This document shows positions 54,787-64,000 of a stretch of DNA of 64,000 bases, piece after piece. Within the stretch, counting starts at the first letter, position 1. Every line of letters starts with the position of its first letter. Under the pieces are notes generated by a model, which worked only from the letters and a program-made list of their open reading frames with translations, searched no databases and was not told the origin of the DNA. The stretch is from Hirudinaria manillensis. Lineage: Eukaryota; Annelida; Clitellata; Hirudinida; Hirudinidae. A program made the position numbers and the translations under genes. The DNA is taken from NCBI GenBank assembly GCA_034509925.1, contig CM067529.1, positions 8,869,501-8,933,500 of the forward strand, written 5' to 3'.

Positions 54787-57310
54787 ATGAAACCTCTTCA
54801 TACACAAGGAGATGATCAACACACAAAATGCACCTATTATGATGCAATTTGCCACAATAATGGTAGTTTTTTTAAATGGTTCTTCAATCTGAATGCATAA
54901 TTTGAATTATGAAATCTTTTTTTTCCAGATGGGTTAGTGGCTGTTGGAGCATCAAGTCTCACAAATAGATATTGGACTGGTGCAATTAAGCTTTTTAAAA
55001 AGGCATCAAAAAATATTGATTTAAATGTAGAATATAGATCCATTTCTGAGGTCAAAACAGATTGTTCAGTTTCAAATGTAAAATCACTATCAAAAACAAA
55101 TCGGATTATTTCTACCCATGACTCAGGTATCAAGTATAATATATAATTGCAAATGGAATATAATGGTCTTATTTTTGATTTTTCATGAATGGAGATATAA
55201 ATAAATTGGCAGATTATAATTGAATTTAAAGTGGTCATTATATTCTTGGAGGGGTTACACATATCTTATTATATGTGAAAACTTCTGAGTATGTTTAAAG
55301 CTTTGATTTATTTAACAGAATTTATTTAACAACTTAAATAAGCCTTAAATAACAATGATAAACACTTAATAATTTATAGCTTGTAATCAACATGTGCTTA
55401 AAGGTGCTCATTAAATATATATTCTTGATTAATTATTCATCATATATTATCAGGGAATATAAATCTATTGGAAATTGGCAATAACAGTGACAGTTTGTCA
55501 TTGCTAACATCAGAAAATGAGCATGATGGCCTTGTAACCAACATTGCAATTAGTCAGAGTGAATCAAAATTTGTCACAGCTGGCTCTGATCATTGGTAAA
55601 TTGCAATTATTATTAATTGAAAATTTTTTATCTTACCCAGAAGTTCCTTCTGAGAATTTGAATTTTACATTTTATAGCATCAAGTTTTGGGACAGTGAAG
55701 AGTTTTTACCCACTTCATCATACAATGGTTTATTTTTCATTCAGGCTGAGTATTTAATATTGGCTGTAATGGTTTATTAACATATTTTGACATTTGAATG
55801 TGACATTATGTGTTTCACAAGATATTTCTCACCAGTTCTCTTTCTTATTGTTGCAATATCTCCAAACAAAACCACACCAAACCTTAATGACTTTTTTGTT
55901 ATTGGGTCATTATCTTTGTTAATATCTAACTAAGGCATTTGATGCAAATTGATTTACTTAAATGACAGCTACACACTCTTGCAATATCTAACTTTAGTTC
56001 AAATAGTTTTCGTGTATTTTAACGTTTAATTATATTTTTGGATTTAATTAGCACACCTTGAAGCAGTTTCTGGCTTGTCTTTCCATCGTGAATATGATGA
56101 AATTCTTCTCACAGCTTCAGAGGTTAGAAAATATGGCATCAGATTTCAGTTTTGGTATTTAATATGGATTAAAAATTAATTTCACAGGATAGCAAAGTAT
56201 TCCTTTGGGATCTTCGAAAATCTAAGCCAGTCAGTTCTATTGGTATGCCTTTGCTACAATATCACATTGTAATGATTTGATTTATTGGTTAAAGTTGTGA
56301 GATGTATATAGACTGCCATTTTTGAACAAGTCAAAAACTATGGATTTTACTCATACATAAAATATATCTATATGTATATAGAAGCTGTATGAGAATTTTA
56401 AAATTCAGATATCAATATCCTTAGTCCAACTGGTAAATGCTGTTAAATGAACAAAAATGATTAAATGTGCTTTGCCAAATATATATATATCCAATATTTT
56501 ATATTTTTTTTTAAATTTTAGTTAAAGGTGAATTTAGTTGAATTAGTTTGAAATTGATAAAATAAATTGATTAATGGAAATATTATTGAAATTTTTTAAT
56601 GTTTCCTTAGTGGAAATTTATAGTTATGCTATTTGTTATGAATATCAGGTTACCTTGGATGCCATTTGCCTACTCATGTCTCTAAAATTCCTCTTGACCC
56701 AAACTGTTATGCAATCGGTACCAAAAGGGGCTCCATTCTTATAATGGATATTCGTACCATGACTGTTGCTAAATGTTTGGAATCTTGTAGCAGAGGGATC
56801 ACATCTATACATTTCTCTCCATTGAGGTTGCTTTAATTAAATTAAATATGAAGACTGACGCAGTAGAACATTTGCAAAATTTATTTTTAGACCTTCACTG
56901 ATGGCTGTGTCATCTCAAGATTCATCAGTTGCAGTATATCTATCAGAGACATCTTCTGAATTCCAAATGATGTTAGTCTCACTTATTAAATTAGCCTTTT
57001 TGGTCATTGAATGCACTAATATTTTCATCTTTATAACTATCTTAAATGTTCTCTTGACAATGTTCTGATAGTTACTTTCTAAAGATCCATATTGTAAACG
57101 TGTAATGTTTGTACTTTAAATTGTGTAGTGTGAACGAACTGCCACTTAAACCAAAAGTAACTAACTTAAATAAGGTTACATTTTATGTGCAGAATGAAAG
57201 ATACCTCCCACAAACAACAAGTTCAGGAGGTATCTTGGAATCCCATTGATGGCACACTTCTCTCCTGTTCATGGGATGGAACCATAAAGGCTCACAACAT
57301 ATCTCTCTAG
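54787..57310 (+). CDS. WDR77: WDR77/MEP50-like WD40 protein (methylosome subunit), 9 exons, 322 aa
   Basis: Exons: 54787-54862, 54929-55126, 55454-55595, 55678-55727, 56052-56122, 56188-56242, 56649-56826, 56891-56971, 57193-57310. All sites are GT-AG, phases agree, total 969 nt. The N terminus DGLVAVGASSLTNRYWTGAI with LKLFKK-like continuation is the hallmark opening of MEP50. WD40 blades follow: VTNIAISQSESKFVTAGSDH then CIKFWDS, LSFHREYDEILLTASE with DSKVFLWDLR, YAIGTKRGSILIMDIRT, and last VSWNPIDGTLLSCSWDGTIK. Length is close to the usual 340. MEP50 pairs with the arginine methyltransferase PRMT5 and presents substrates such as Sm proteins and histones H2A/H4. Sequence is diverged in the middle blades, so another WD40 family is possible but less likely. 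The start is the first ATG in a short open exon. Confidence 0.83.
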
Positions 57311-57653
57311 CCTGGCATTAAGCCACTTATAAAATATTACTGTTGCCTATGAGTTTACATTTAGAAAACTCTGGTTTTGTTGTTCAAAAACTAGAAATAA
57401 CTTCTTGAATACAGATTGGAAATGAGAAATGCTCTCAAACTGGCAGTTTGTAAGAATCTAGAAATATAAAAGTTAATGTTGGCACAAACTGGTATTTCAT
57501 TTTGGGATCCTAGAAAAAGGCACTTTAGGCGAGTTACTGAAGCATTTTCCAAGCCACCAAATCGGATTTTTTAATGTCTGGAGACGTATTGAGTAATCTG
57601 TTCGTTTTTTAAATTTGATCTTGGTGTCGTACTGCAGCGGTCGGTATCCCAAT

Positions 57654-58756
57654 TAGTGAACGACCGGGGACCCCGGACCCGGCTGAACCCCGGCCTTTTT
57701 TACCACCGGGGTCCCGGCCTCGGTCCCGGCTTTATAACATTCCCCGGTCCCGCCCCGGCTTAAATTCAACCGGGGGTAAACAAAAGTCGAATTTTTAGCT
57801 TTGTCAACTTAAATAAAATTTATTCATCATCCGACGAATCATAAAATATATCGTTCGGAGAGTTAAAGTCCTCAGGTACAGCCGGCAAATTAGTGGAGTA
57901 CGATAGAGCTCTTAAGTTATACTTAATGAATACTAAAGTTTCAACATTTTTGGGCAACAGTCTAATTGTCCCTTTTCAAATAGACTGTGCCACTTTAAAC
58001 TCCCGTTCACTATCACTTGAACTGGGAGGTGGGCTTAGGTAAATCCTTGCCAGCTTCTCCAAGCCTGGTAACTCGCTCTTGTAAATTTTCCAGTAGGCCA
58101 GTGGGTCATCCGTTCTATTTATGCGCTTTTGTGAAAGGTAAGCCTCCAATTCCCTCTCTGCTTCGGGTGCTTTCTTTCCCGTAATTTCGGAAGCTTCTTC
58201 TCTCAATACTTCTTCCCACAGGTCGTTGTCCTTGCTTGAATGACCCTCCTCTGTTCCTGAACAAGATACAGGAACCCTCCCATCAAAAGGAGCCTGAGAA
58301 AGTTTCCTTAACTCGATGGAGTTAAATAAACATCATCGGCTGAAACCTGGAATGATGTCCTTAAACTATGAGTTTTAAAAAAATTACCGTTTAACTTTCA
58401 TCACTATGGCCTTCACAAAACATTAATCAATTAGTATTCAAAAAGATTTGATTTTCATGAGATTCCATCAACGATTTAATGTTTTTCTAAGTTTTCGCAA
58501 CGGAGCGTGGAAAAGTTGTCGTTGTGAAAATGTTTTTTTATTACAGGTTTTACAGAATCTCTTTGACATAATAAGCATACTTATATATTATTTGACGTTT
58601 ACATGTTTAGAGAATAAAAGCACCGTTAGTTAACGTTATTATAGATGGCCTCCCCAACCCCGGTCCGCCTGAACCCCGGTCCCGGCTGCCCCCGGCAACC
58701 GCTCCCCCTACCCCGGACCCGGTCCCGGCTAAAATTGTCGCCCCGGTCGATCACTA
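57654..58756. mobile_element. hAT transposon, 1.1-kb internally deleted copy with 8-bp target duplication
   Basis: The 8-bp target duplication ATCCCAAT is exact at 57646-57653 and 58757-58764. The termini are TAGTGAACGACCGGGG and CCCCGGTCGATCACTA (one mismatch). TAGTG fits the hAT terminal rule. Subterminal DNA is packed with CCCCGG/CCGGGG motifs on both sides (57660-57775 and 58650-58745). The interior keeps the C-terminal part of the transposase on the minus strand. It lies 344 bp after the WDR77-like stop codon. Confidence 0.93.
57820..58325 (-). pseudogene. hAT transposase C-terminal part (dimerisation domain)
   Basis: Reads ELEAYLSQKRINRTDDPLAY with WKIYKSELPGLEKLARIYLS, then PPPSSSDSEREFKVA. 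This is the hAT C-terminal dimerisation domain pattern (DPL.YW......P.L..LA..YL..P.SS..SER.FS.A). One in-frame TGA at 57976-57978 interrupts it. The same frame then continues with RLLPKNVETLVFIKYNLRAL to a natural stop at 57820. The N-terminal BED finger and catalytic core have been deleted, so the copy needs a full-length relative to move. Confidence 0.9.
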
Positions 58757-59018
58757 ATCCCAATAGACACGATAAAGAACTTCGGTTGACAAGATCTATT
58801 AATCTATCGGCGGCACGATTAAAGATCAAAACGAGGACGAGAAAGACAGTGGTCCGATTCCATCTTATCCCGCGCTATGTCTACTTAAATTGTTAACATA
58901 ATTATGTGGCATTTCTCGGAATGCAAATTTCTTTGCCAGATGTTCCAACAACTTTCCGTTGTCAGGCCAATGTAATTCTCAAGCCTCTTGGGTCAGTCAC
59001 TACATTTGCTTATTTAGA

Positions 59019-59417
59019 CTAGGATTGGCAATGAGAAAGTTGCTTATTCCGGGTAAGTCGATTACCTTGTGTTCTTGTTGTCGTCGAGGTGTGTTTTAGC
59101 ATAACCAGTGCATGGGGAAGGAATGAGATCGAGACCGTGTCTAATGTCAGGAACGAGGCAGGCAGCCCATATAAGGTCTTTTTCAAATATAGAAAACCCT
59201 CCATTTGCAATTGCATGAAGCAATAATCACCCTTCAATGTTCTGCGAACGGAGCAACTCTCTCTGAATAATGAGCTAACGGAATTCGCAAATCGCAGGCA
59301 TTTCTTCTTCAAATATTCCTCATATTGCGAGGATTTAGAGGAAATATCCGATGGAGTTAACTTAGAAAATAATCTGAACCAAGAACTTCTAGCTTCAGTG
59401 GCAATTGCAGTGATCAT
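59019..59417 (-). CDS. Hypothetical protein or first exon, 132 aa open frame
   Basis: An uninterrupted minus-strand frame from ATG at 59417. Composition looks coding: YEEYLKKKCLRFANSVSSLF, LKGDYCFMQLQMEGFLYLKK, PASFLTLDTVSISFLPHALV. It may end at a donor-like ACACAAG|GTAATCG near 59066 and continue in an unseen exon. No domain is recognised. It would be divergent to the MLK gene, 1.16 kb apart. It could also be a chance frame or a relic. Confidence 0.35.
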   Translation of the reverse strand: MITAIATEARSSWFRLFSKLTPSDISSKSSQYEEYLKKKCLRFANSVSSLFRESCSVRRTLKGDYCFMQLQMEGFLYLKKTLYGLPASFLTLDTVSISFLPHALVMLKHTSTTTRTQGNRLTRNKQLSHCQS

Positions 59418-59419
59418 AA

Positions 59420-60581
59420 AATCTTGCTACTATGATAAGAATGCTGTGAAGGACAATGTTAGATTATTTTGTTGTTCAGAGAAAATTTGTTAGTTATCCT
59501 TATAATATATGGTTGATTCTCCGAGGTGACAAAAATTATAACCTTTTAGCAAGTCGGCTATTTCCAAAGGTTGTTACAGTGCATCAAAAATTGGTATGTT
59601 TTATTTTTATATGATATAGAGCAATTTTTCGGTTGAAAAACATAATTTATAATTTATTTTACCAATTATGATTGACTAAAATGATCTTAAAATCTATCAT
59701 TGAAATCTTGTTTGTTTTTTTAAATTTCGGGTGATCTTACTGGAATGTCTTCACAATTTTTGGAAAATTGATAAATAATCTTGAGCCATAACAGGGTGGG
59801 TTTCAGGCTGACGGCTTTAAGGCTTTGCTTGAAAGGGGATCTTGAAAGTCAATCCCTTCCTTTGGGCATAATTATCTGTTTATACATATATGTATTTTTA
59901 AAATACGGGGTCCGCTTATTGAATAAACAGATGGCAGTGGTATAAAATAATTTAACTTTCTTAATTAGATGAATCCAGGAAGAGTCCAAACGTATCCATA
60001 TACCTCTAATTCTAACAATCACTCGTTCAAGATAAGTACTGAAAGGAAATAGATATAGAGAATACTTTTCCTTCTATTCACCCGCAGCCCTATGGCTACG
60101 CTACGGGCGCTACATTAGATAAATGAACTGGAATTAAGGTTATAGATGACAGCATTCTTTGCTAGATGTGGCCAAACATACTCACATTCAAAAATATACC
60201 TAGATTCCATAAAATTTTACATTTCAAATTCACGCATCACTGCATAACTGCTGCTCAACGCGTGTGGTTATCGAGCTTGCTGCGTTCTTTGTTCCTGCGG
60301 AGAGTTCGGGGCTACGAGCGGTTAGGATCTGGTAATTGGGATGTGTGCTGCTAATTTGTGCCTGGTATGGAGTGGTGACGCAACGATATTCGTCGATTTG
60401 TATATGTTTATCGCCTGAGTAAGAAGTGCGTGTTCGTTGATAAAGTAATGTGCTGACGTTCTGTATCTCAATACTCCTTACATTTATAGATTTATCTTAA
60501 ATCTATCTGTTGCTTTAATATATTATAACAACAGAGATGAGTTAGGATCATTACGTTTCTAGGTACAGATGAGAGATTGGA
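59420..60581. other. Upstream region of the MLK gene
   Basis: AT-rich to about 60230, then GC-richer with several CG dinucleotides (60250-60430), which may mark the transcription start area and 5' UTR. A small plus-strand frame at 60166-60354 has no recognised domain. Confidence 0.35.
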
Positions 60582-63272
60582 ATGAGTCAAAGATCCGAAA
60601 AACTTTCTCTGAGCGGTGTTTCTGCTGTATCAAGTGCAAGTGCAAGATCTGATCTATCAAGTATTAGCGCAATTTCAACTGATGGTTGTCCATCAACATG
60701 GATGGCTATATTTGACTATGAAGCAGTTAGAGAAGATGAACTTTCATTTAAGAAAGGAACACAGATTCAAGTTTTGTCAAGGGATGCTAGAATTTCAGGT
60801 GATGAGGGATGGTGGACAGGTGAAATAAATTCAAAAGTTGGGATCTTTCCAAGTGCCTATGTTGCTAATCAGGTACTTTTGAGTATCAGTCAAATTTAAA
60901 CAGCATTGAGGATGTAATGGTTTTCATAATTAATTGATTCTGAAATCGTTTTAGAAATCTGTTAAAATTGCTGTTCCTGGTGGAAATGAGAGCAAACCAT
61001 TTGAAATAAATTTTTCCCACATTCAGTTGGAGGAAGTGATTGGTATTGGTGGTTTTGGGAAGGTTAGTATTTTGTTACAGGAAAAGATAAGTGCTTGTCT
61101 TGCCAACTTCATAAGCATTTTTAAAAGTGACACAAACTTTTCAAAGTCAGGACCTTGTATAAATTTGTTTATCTCAAAATTGCTAGAACATGTAAAATGT
61201 AGTGGAGTCCCAATAGAGTGAATCCCATTTTGAACTGAATTTGTGATGACAATTAGTATACTAATAAATTTGATACATTTTTTGCTTGAGTGCATTTGAT
61301 AAAAATAACAAGTATGGGAATAAACAGAGGTTTGAAATTCCTTGAATCCTAGTTTCTTACTGAAATTGTTTTTAAAGTTACTTTATTTAAAGTCTATTTT
61401 TTTATATTTTGTTTTTCTAATTTGATAAGGATATTATTCATCAACATTTTCTTTTAAATAAATTGTTGTTGCATATTTAGATAATGCCTGAATACAGAAG
61501 CACATGTGATTGCTTGGCACAATACATTTATTCATATCTTAACTTTCAATAGCACAATTCTCTGAGCTAATTTGCATGCCTTTAAATGGATTTTAAATGA
61601 TAAAGCATTTTCCTAAGCAACATTACAAAAAAAGTAACATGTACTATAATTAAATATATTCTAATTTACATACTTGAAGGTTTATAGGGGAATTTGGAAT
61701 GAACAGGAAGTTGCTGTAAAAGTATCGTGTAATGAAACTGACCAACATATGGATCACATCATTGACAATGTCAGGCAAGAAGCCAAATTACTGTGGCTGT
61801 TGGATCATGAAAACATAATTTCTTTGAAAGGAGTTTGCTTAGAACCTCCAAATGTTTGCTTGATCATGGAATATGCAAAGGGCGGGCCTCTAAATCGAGC
61901 TCTAGCAGGAAAAAGACTGAGTCCCATCGTTGTGGTGGAGTGGGCATTCCAAATTGCTAAGGGAATGAAATATTTGCATGAAGATGCCCCTATGCCATTG
62001 ATTCATAGAGACCTCAAGTCAAATAATAGTACGTGGTTTATTGGCCGTAATCTTTTTGCCTTAAATTATTAAATGTTTGGGAGGATGAAGGTATTGAAAA
62101 AACTTTAGAAAGGTATGATATTCTGAATGTCATGTAAATTTAGAAATACTGAAGCTCCAAATGATGGTAACAAGATGCATGATGTGTTGTATAATTATAT
62201 GCGATGTTAAATTTAATGTAACGAATGGCTTGTAGATTTCAGACCAACATTTGAATTGAAAATATATTTTGTTTGTTTTCTGAAAATGTCAAATTATTTG
62301 GATTTTCAGTCCTTTTGTTGGAAAAGTTTGATGGTGTTGCACCACAAAATAACAAAATGAAAATCACTGATTTTGGTCTGGCCAGAGAAGTTCATCACAT
62401 TACTAATTCAAGTGCAGCTGGAACTTATGCTTGGATGGCTCCTGAAGTTATCAAGAATTCTTCTTTTTCAAAGTCCAGTGATATCTGGAGGTTTTTCATA
62501 CTATCTGATGGATTTATTTTGCTTTCACATATTTAATAAAGATTCTTTGTTTTGCAGCTATGGAGTTGTTGTCTGGGAGCTATTAACAGGTGAAACTCCT
62601 TATAAAGGTATTGATTCTCTTGCTGTTGCTTATGGAGTGGCAGTGAATAAACTCACACTTCCCATTCCATCAACTTGTCCTTCTATGTTTAAAGCCCTCC
62701 TTGAGAGTATGACATTATTTGATGTTTACCATGAATCTCAAATAGCCATTTTCATAATATTAGTTGTAATTTATAGAATGCTGGAATCCTCTGGCCCATG
62801 AACGTCCTGCATTTGGTGAGATTTTAGACATGCTGGAAGAGCTTTCAACGTCTTCTTTTGTTAAAACTCCTCATGAATCCTTTCATTCACTTCAAAATGA
62901 TTGGAAGCTAGAAATTGAAATAATGTTTGAAGAACTCAGGTCTAAAGAACAGGTTCCTTGAATATTCTTTAAAATCAAAATCATTATACTTTAATAATAA
63001 TCTGATTATTCATTTAGGAACTCAGATCAAGGGAGGATGAATTAAATAGAGCAGCACTTCAGCAAAAGATTCATGAAGATTTTCTAAGGCAAAGAGAAGA
63101 AAGACTTGCTGAGAAGGAGGTGGAACTCGTAGAAAGGGAACTAAACATAATGATATTGCAACAAATGATTTCTAAACCGATACTAAAAAAGAGGAATGGA
63201 AAATTTAAAAAAAGCCGTTTGAAGCTTTTGAAACCACCATCAAGTAAAAGTGTTAATGAAATTTCAAGTTAG
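60582..63272 (+). CDS. MLK: Mixed-lineage kinase (SH3 - kinase - leucine zipper MAP3K), short form, 502 aa
   Basis: Exons: 60582-60872, 60955-61062, 61680-62028, 62310-62490, 62558-62706, 62777-62952, 63018-63272. Phases agree, total 1509 nt. SH3 domain at about 40-97 ([38 protein letters not shown]). Kinase at about 120-382: glycine loop GIGGFGKV (127-134), catalytic Lys147 in [14 protein letters not shown] (Asp244), DFG (Asp270), APE in [11 protein letters not shown], then [18 protein letters not shown] and [20 protein letters not shown], which is typical of MLKs. A charged coiled coil (about 400-470) replaces the double leucine zipper. MLKs phosphorylate MKK4/MKK7 upstream of JNK. The frame stops 30-40 residues after the coiled coil, so the CRIB motif and long tail of MLKs are absent. 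A donor-like AA|GTAAAAG near 63242 could allow a longer isoform. Confidence 0.94.
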
Positions 63273-63529
63273 AATTTTTCTATTTAAACTTTTATTATGT
63301 TTAGGCATGACGGCCTAAGCTGAAGCAAAAAACAGATTGTGATAATAAATGTTATGGTGATTCTCCAATAGTCATGACAAAGCAGTTCATTTCAGAGCAG
63401 TTTATTGTATTAGATGGGCCAATTCCCTAATTAATATAAAAGAAGTAATGCTGCAGTTTGGGCTGTACCATCACTTACATTCTTATATATTTTTGATATT
63501 GCTTTCTTTGGTCTGCTAAAAATTTTATG

Positions 63530-63544
63530 AATAAATTTAATAAA
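63530..63544 (+). terminator. Polyadenylation signals of the MLK gene
   Basis: Two AATAAA hexamers (63530-63535 and 63539-63544), about 260 bp after the MLK stop codon. Their position supports the view that the short frame is a real transcript end. Confidence 0.65.
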
Positions 63545-63561
63545 GCCAATTTAAAGCCAAT

Positions 63562-63660
63562 CTAGAGTTTTGCACCTTCTTCCATTTCAACTAATTGCCC
63601 ATTTCCATTGTTATTCCCATCTTGCTTTGTATCAATATATTTGACAACTACTTGTAAAGC
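63562..63660 (-). CDS. Possible last exon of a convergent gene entering from the right
   Basis: From an AG acceptor (63662-63661) a minus-strand frame runs 32 codons to TAG (63564-63562): ALQVVVKYIDTKQDGNNNGN then GQLVEMEEGAKL. Composition looks coding and not like an AT-rich random frame. No domain is recognised and the rest of the gene would lie beyond the window. It would overlap the MLK 3' UTR region in convergent orientation. Confidence 0.35.
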   Translation of the reverse strand, partial: ALQVVVKYIDTKQDGNNNGNGQLVEMEEGAKL

Positions 63661-64000
63661 CTCCAATTATGAATAATTTACCTACAGTTTGTATCTGTTA
63701 AAAATATTGGAACATGCAAGGTACCTAGGGTTAGTGAAATCTTAGGAGTGCAGTCATAGTTTGTCATTAATGTTGGTAATGGCAACAACAATAATATATG
63801 TTTTAATGAAAGTTTGATATTAGTTTATTAGTTTTTATTATGCATAAACTATGTTTTTTAGTTGGCAGTTGAAACATTCTTCTTAACCAGAAATAATCAT
63901 GAACCAACCTTTATCAATTATATACATTTCTGTTCTGTGTAATCATAGTGTCTCATTATGTCTATTATCTTGTTTTATGCTAATTGGTCGGATAATTTTT
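63661..64000. other. Right edge, no gene seen
   Basis: AT-rich with no exon that I can support; may be an intron of a minus-strand gene. Confidence 0.4.

Noticed and set aside
1..64000. CRISPR array, bacterial operon, tRNA or rRNA genes
   Set aside because: The genes have spliceosomal introns and animal domains. No spaced direct repeats, no tRNA B-box with a foldable partner and no rRNA sequence were seen, including next to the R2-type elements.

Overview
The window is from an animal nuclear genome, most likely an invertebrate. It is AT-rich. Its host genes are split by GT-AG introns, and the exons join in frame into typical metazoan proteins: SREBP, an MLK-type kinase, a WDR77/MEP50-like WD40 protein, a DCC/neogenin-like receptor and an F5/8C-WSC receptor-like protein. 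The mobile elements are also animal types: R2-clade and Jockey/CR1-like LINEs, Ty1/copia, Tc1, piggyBac-like, hAT and Tigger/pogo. Short TTAGGG-like tracts occur. I cannot name the species.

Layout. From 0.6 to 5.3 kb there are two degraded Jockey/CR1-type LINEs, one per strand. From 7.2 to 8.5 kb there is a pentanucleotide microsatellite and a 64-bp tandem duplication. From 8.6 to 13.2 kb (minus) lies a DCC/neogenin-like receptor gene (signal peptide, Ig, FN3). From 14.3 to 16.4 kb there are transposon relics. From 17.8 to 36.3 kb (plus) lies a secreted or membrane gene coding for an F5/8C (fucolectin-like) domain, two WSC domains and a Cys-rich EGF-like module. One intron of that gene, 17981-33336, holds at least five R2-clade fragments, a Ty1/copia element and a near-intact Tc1 transposon. 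A piggyBac-type element sits in a later intron. From 37.4 to 40.0 kb there is a 2.6-kb transposon with 34-bp terminal inverted repeats and a transposase relic that I cannot assign to a family.

From 40.1 to 51.5 kb (minus) lies a complete 18-exon SREBP gene (1065 aa predicted). Its introns contain Tigger-type elements and an R2 scrap. From 54.8 to 57.3 kb (plus) lies a nine-exon WDR77/MEP50-like gene (322 aa). A 1.1-kb hAT element with an exact 8-bp target duplication follows at 57.65-58.76 kb. From 60.6 to 63.3 kb (plus) lies a seven-exon MLK-type MAP3K (502 aa) that stops right after the coiled coil. A possible last exon of a convergent minus-strand gene is at 63.6 kb.

The host genes form no operon and act in separate processes: lipid homeostasis (SREBP), arginine methylation (WDR77), JNK-type signalling (MLK), guidance or adhesion (DCC-like) and surface recognition (F5/8C-WSC). 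The most unusual material is the R2-clade family found outside 28S rDNA, the 15-kb mobile-element intron, the short MLK, and the unassigned TIR transposon.
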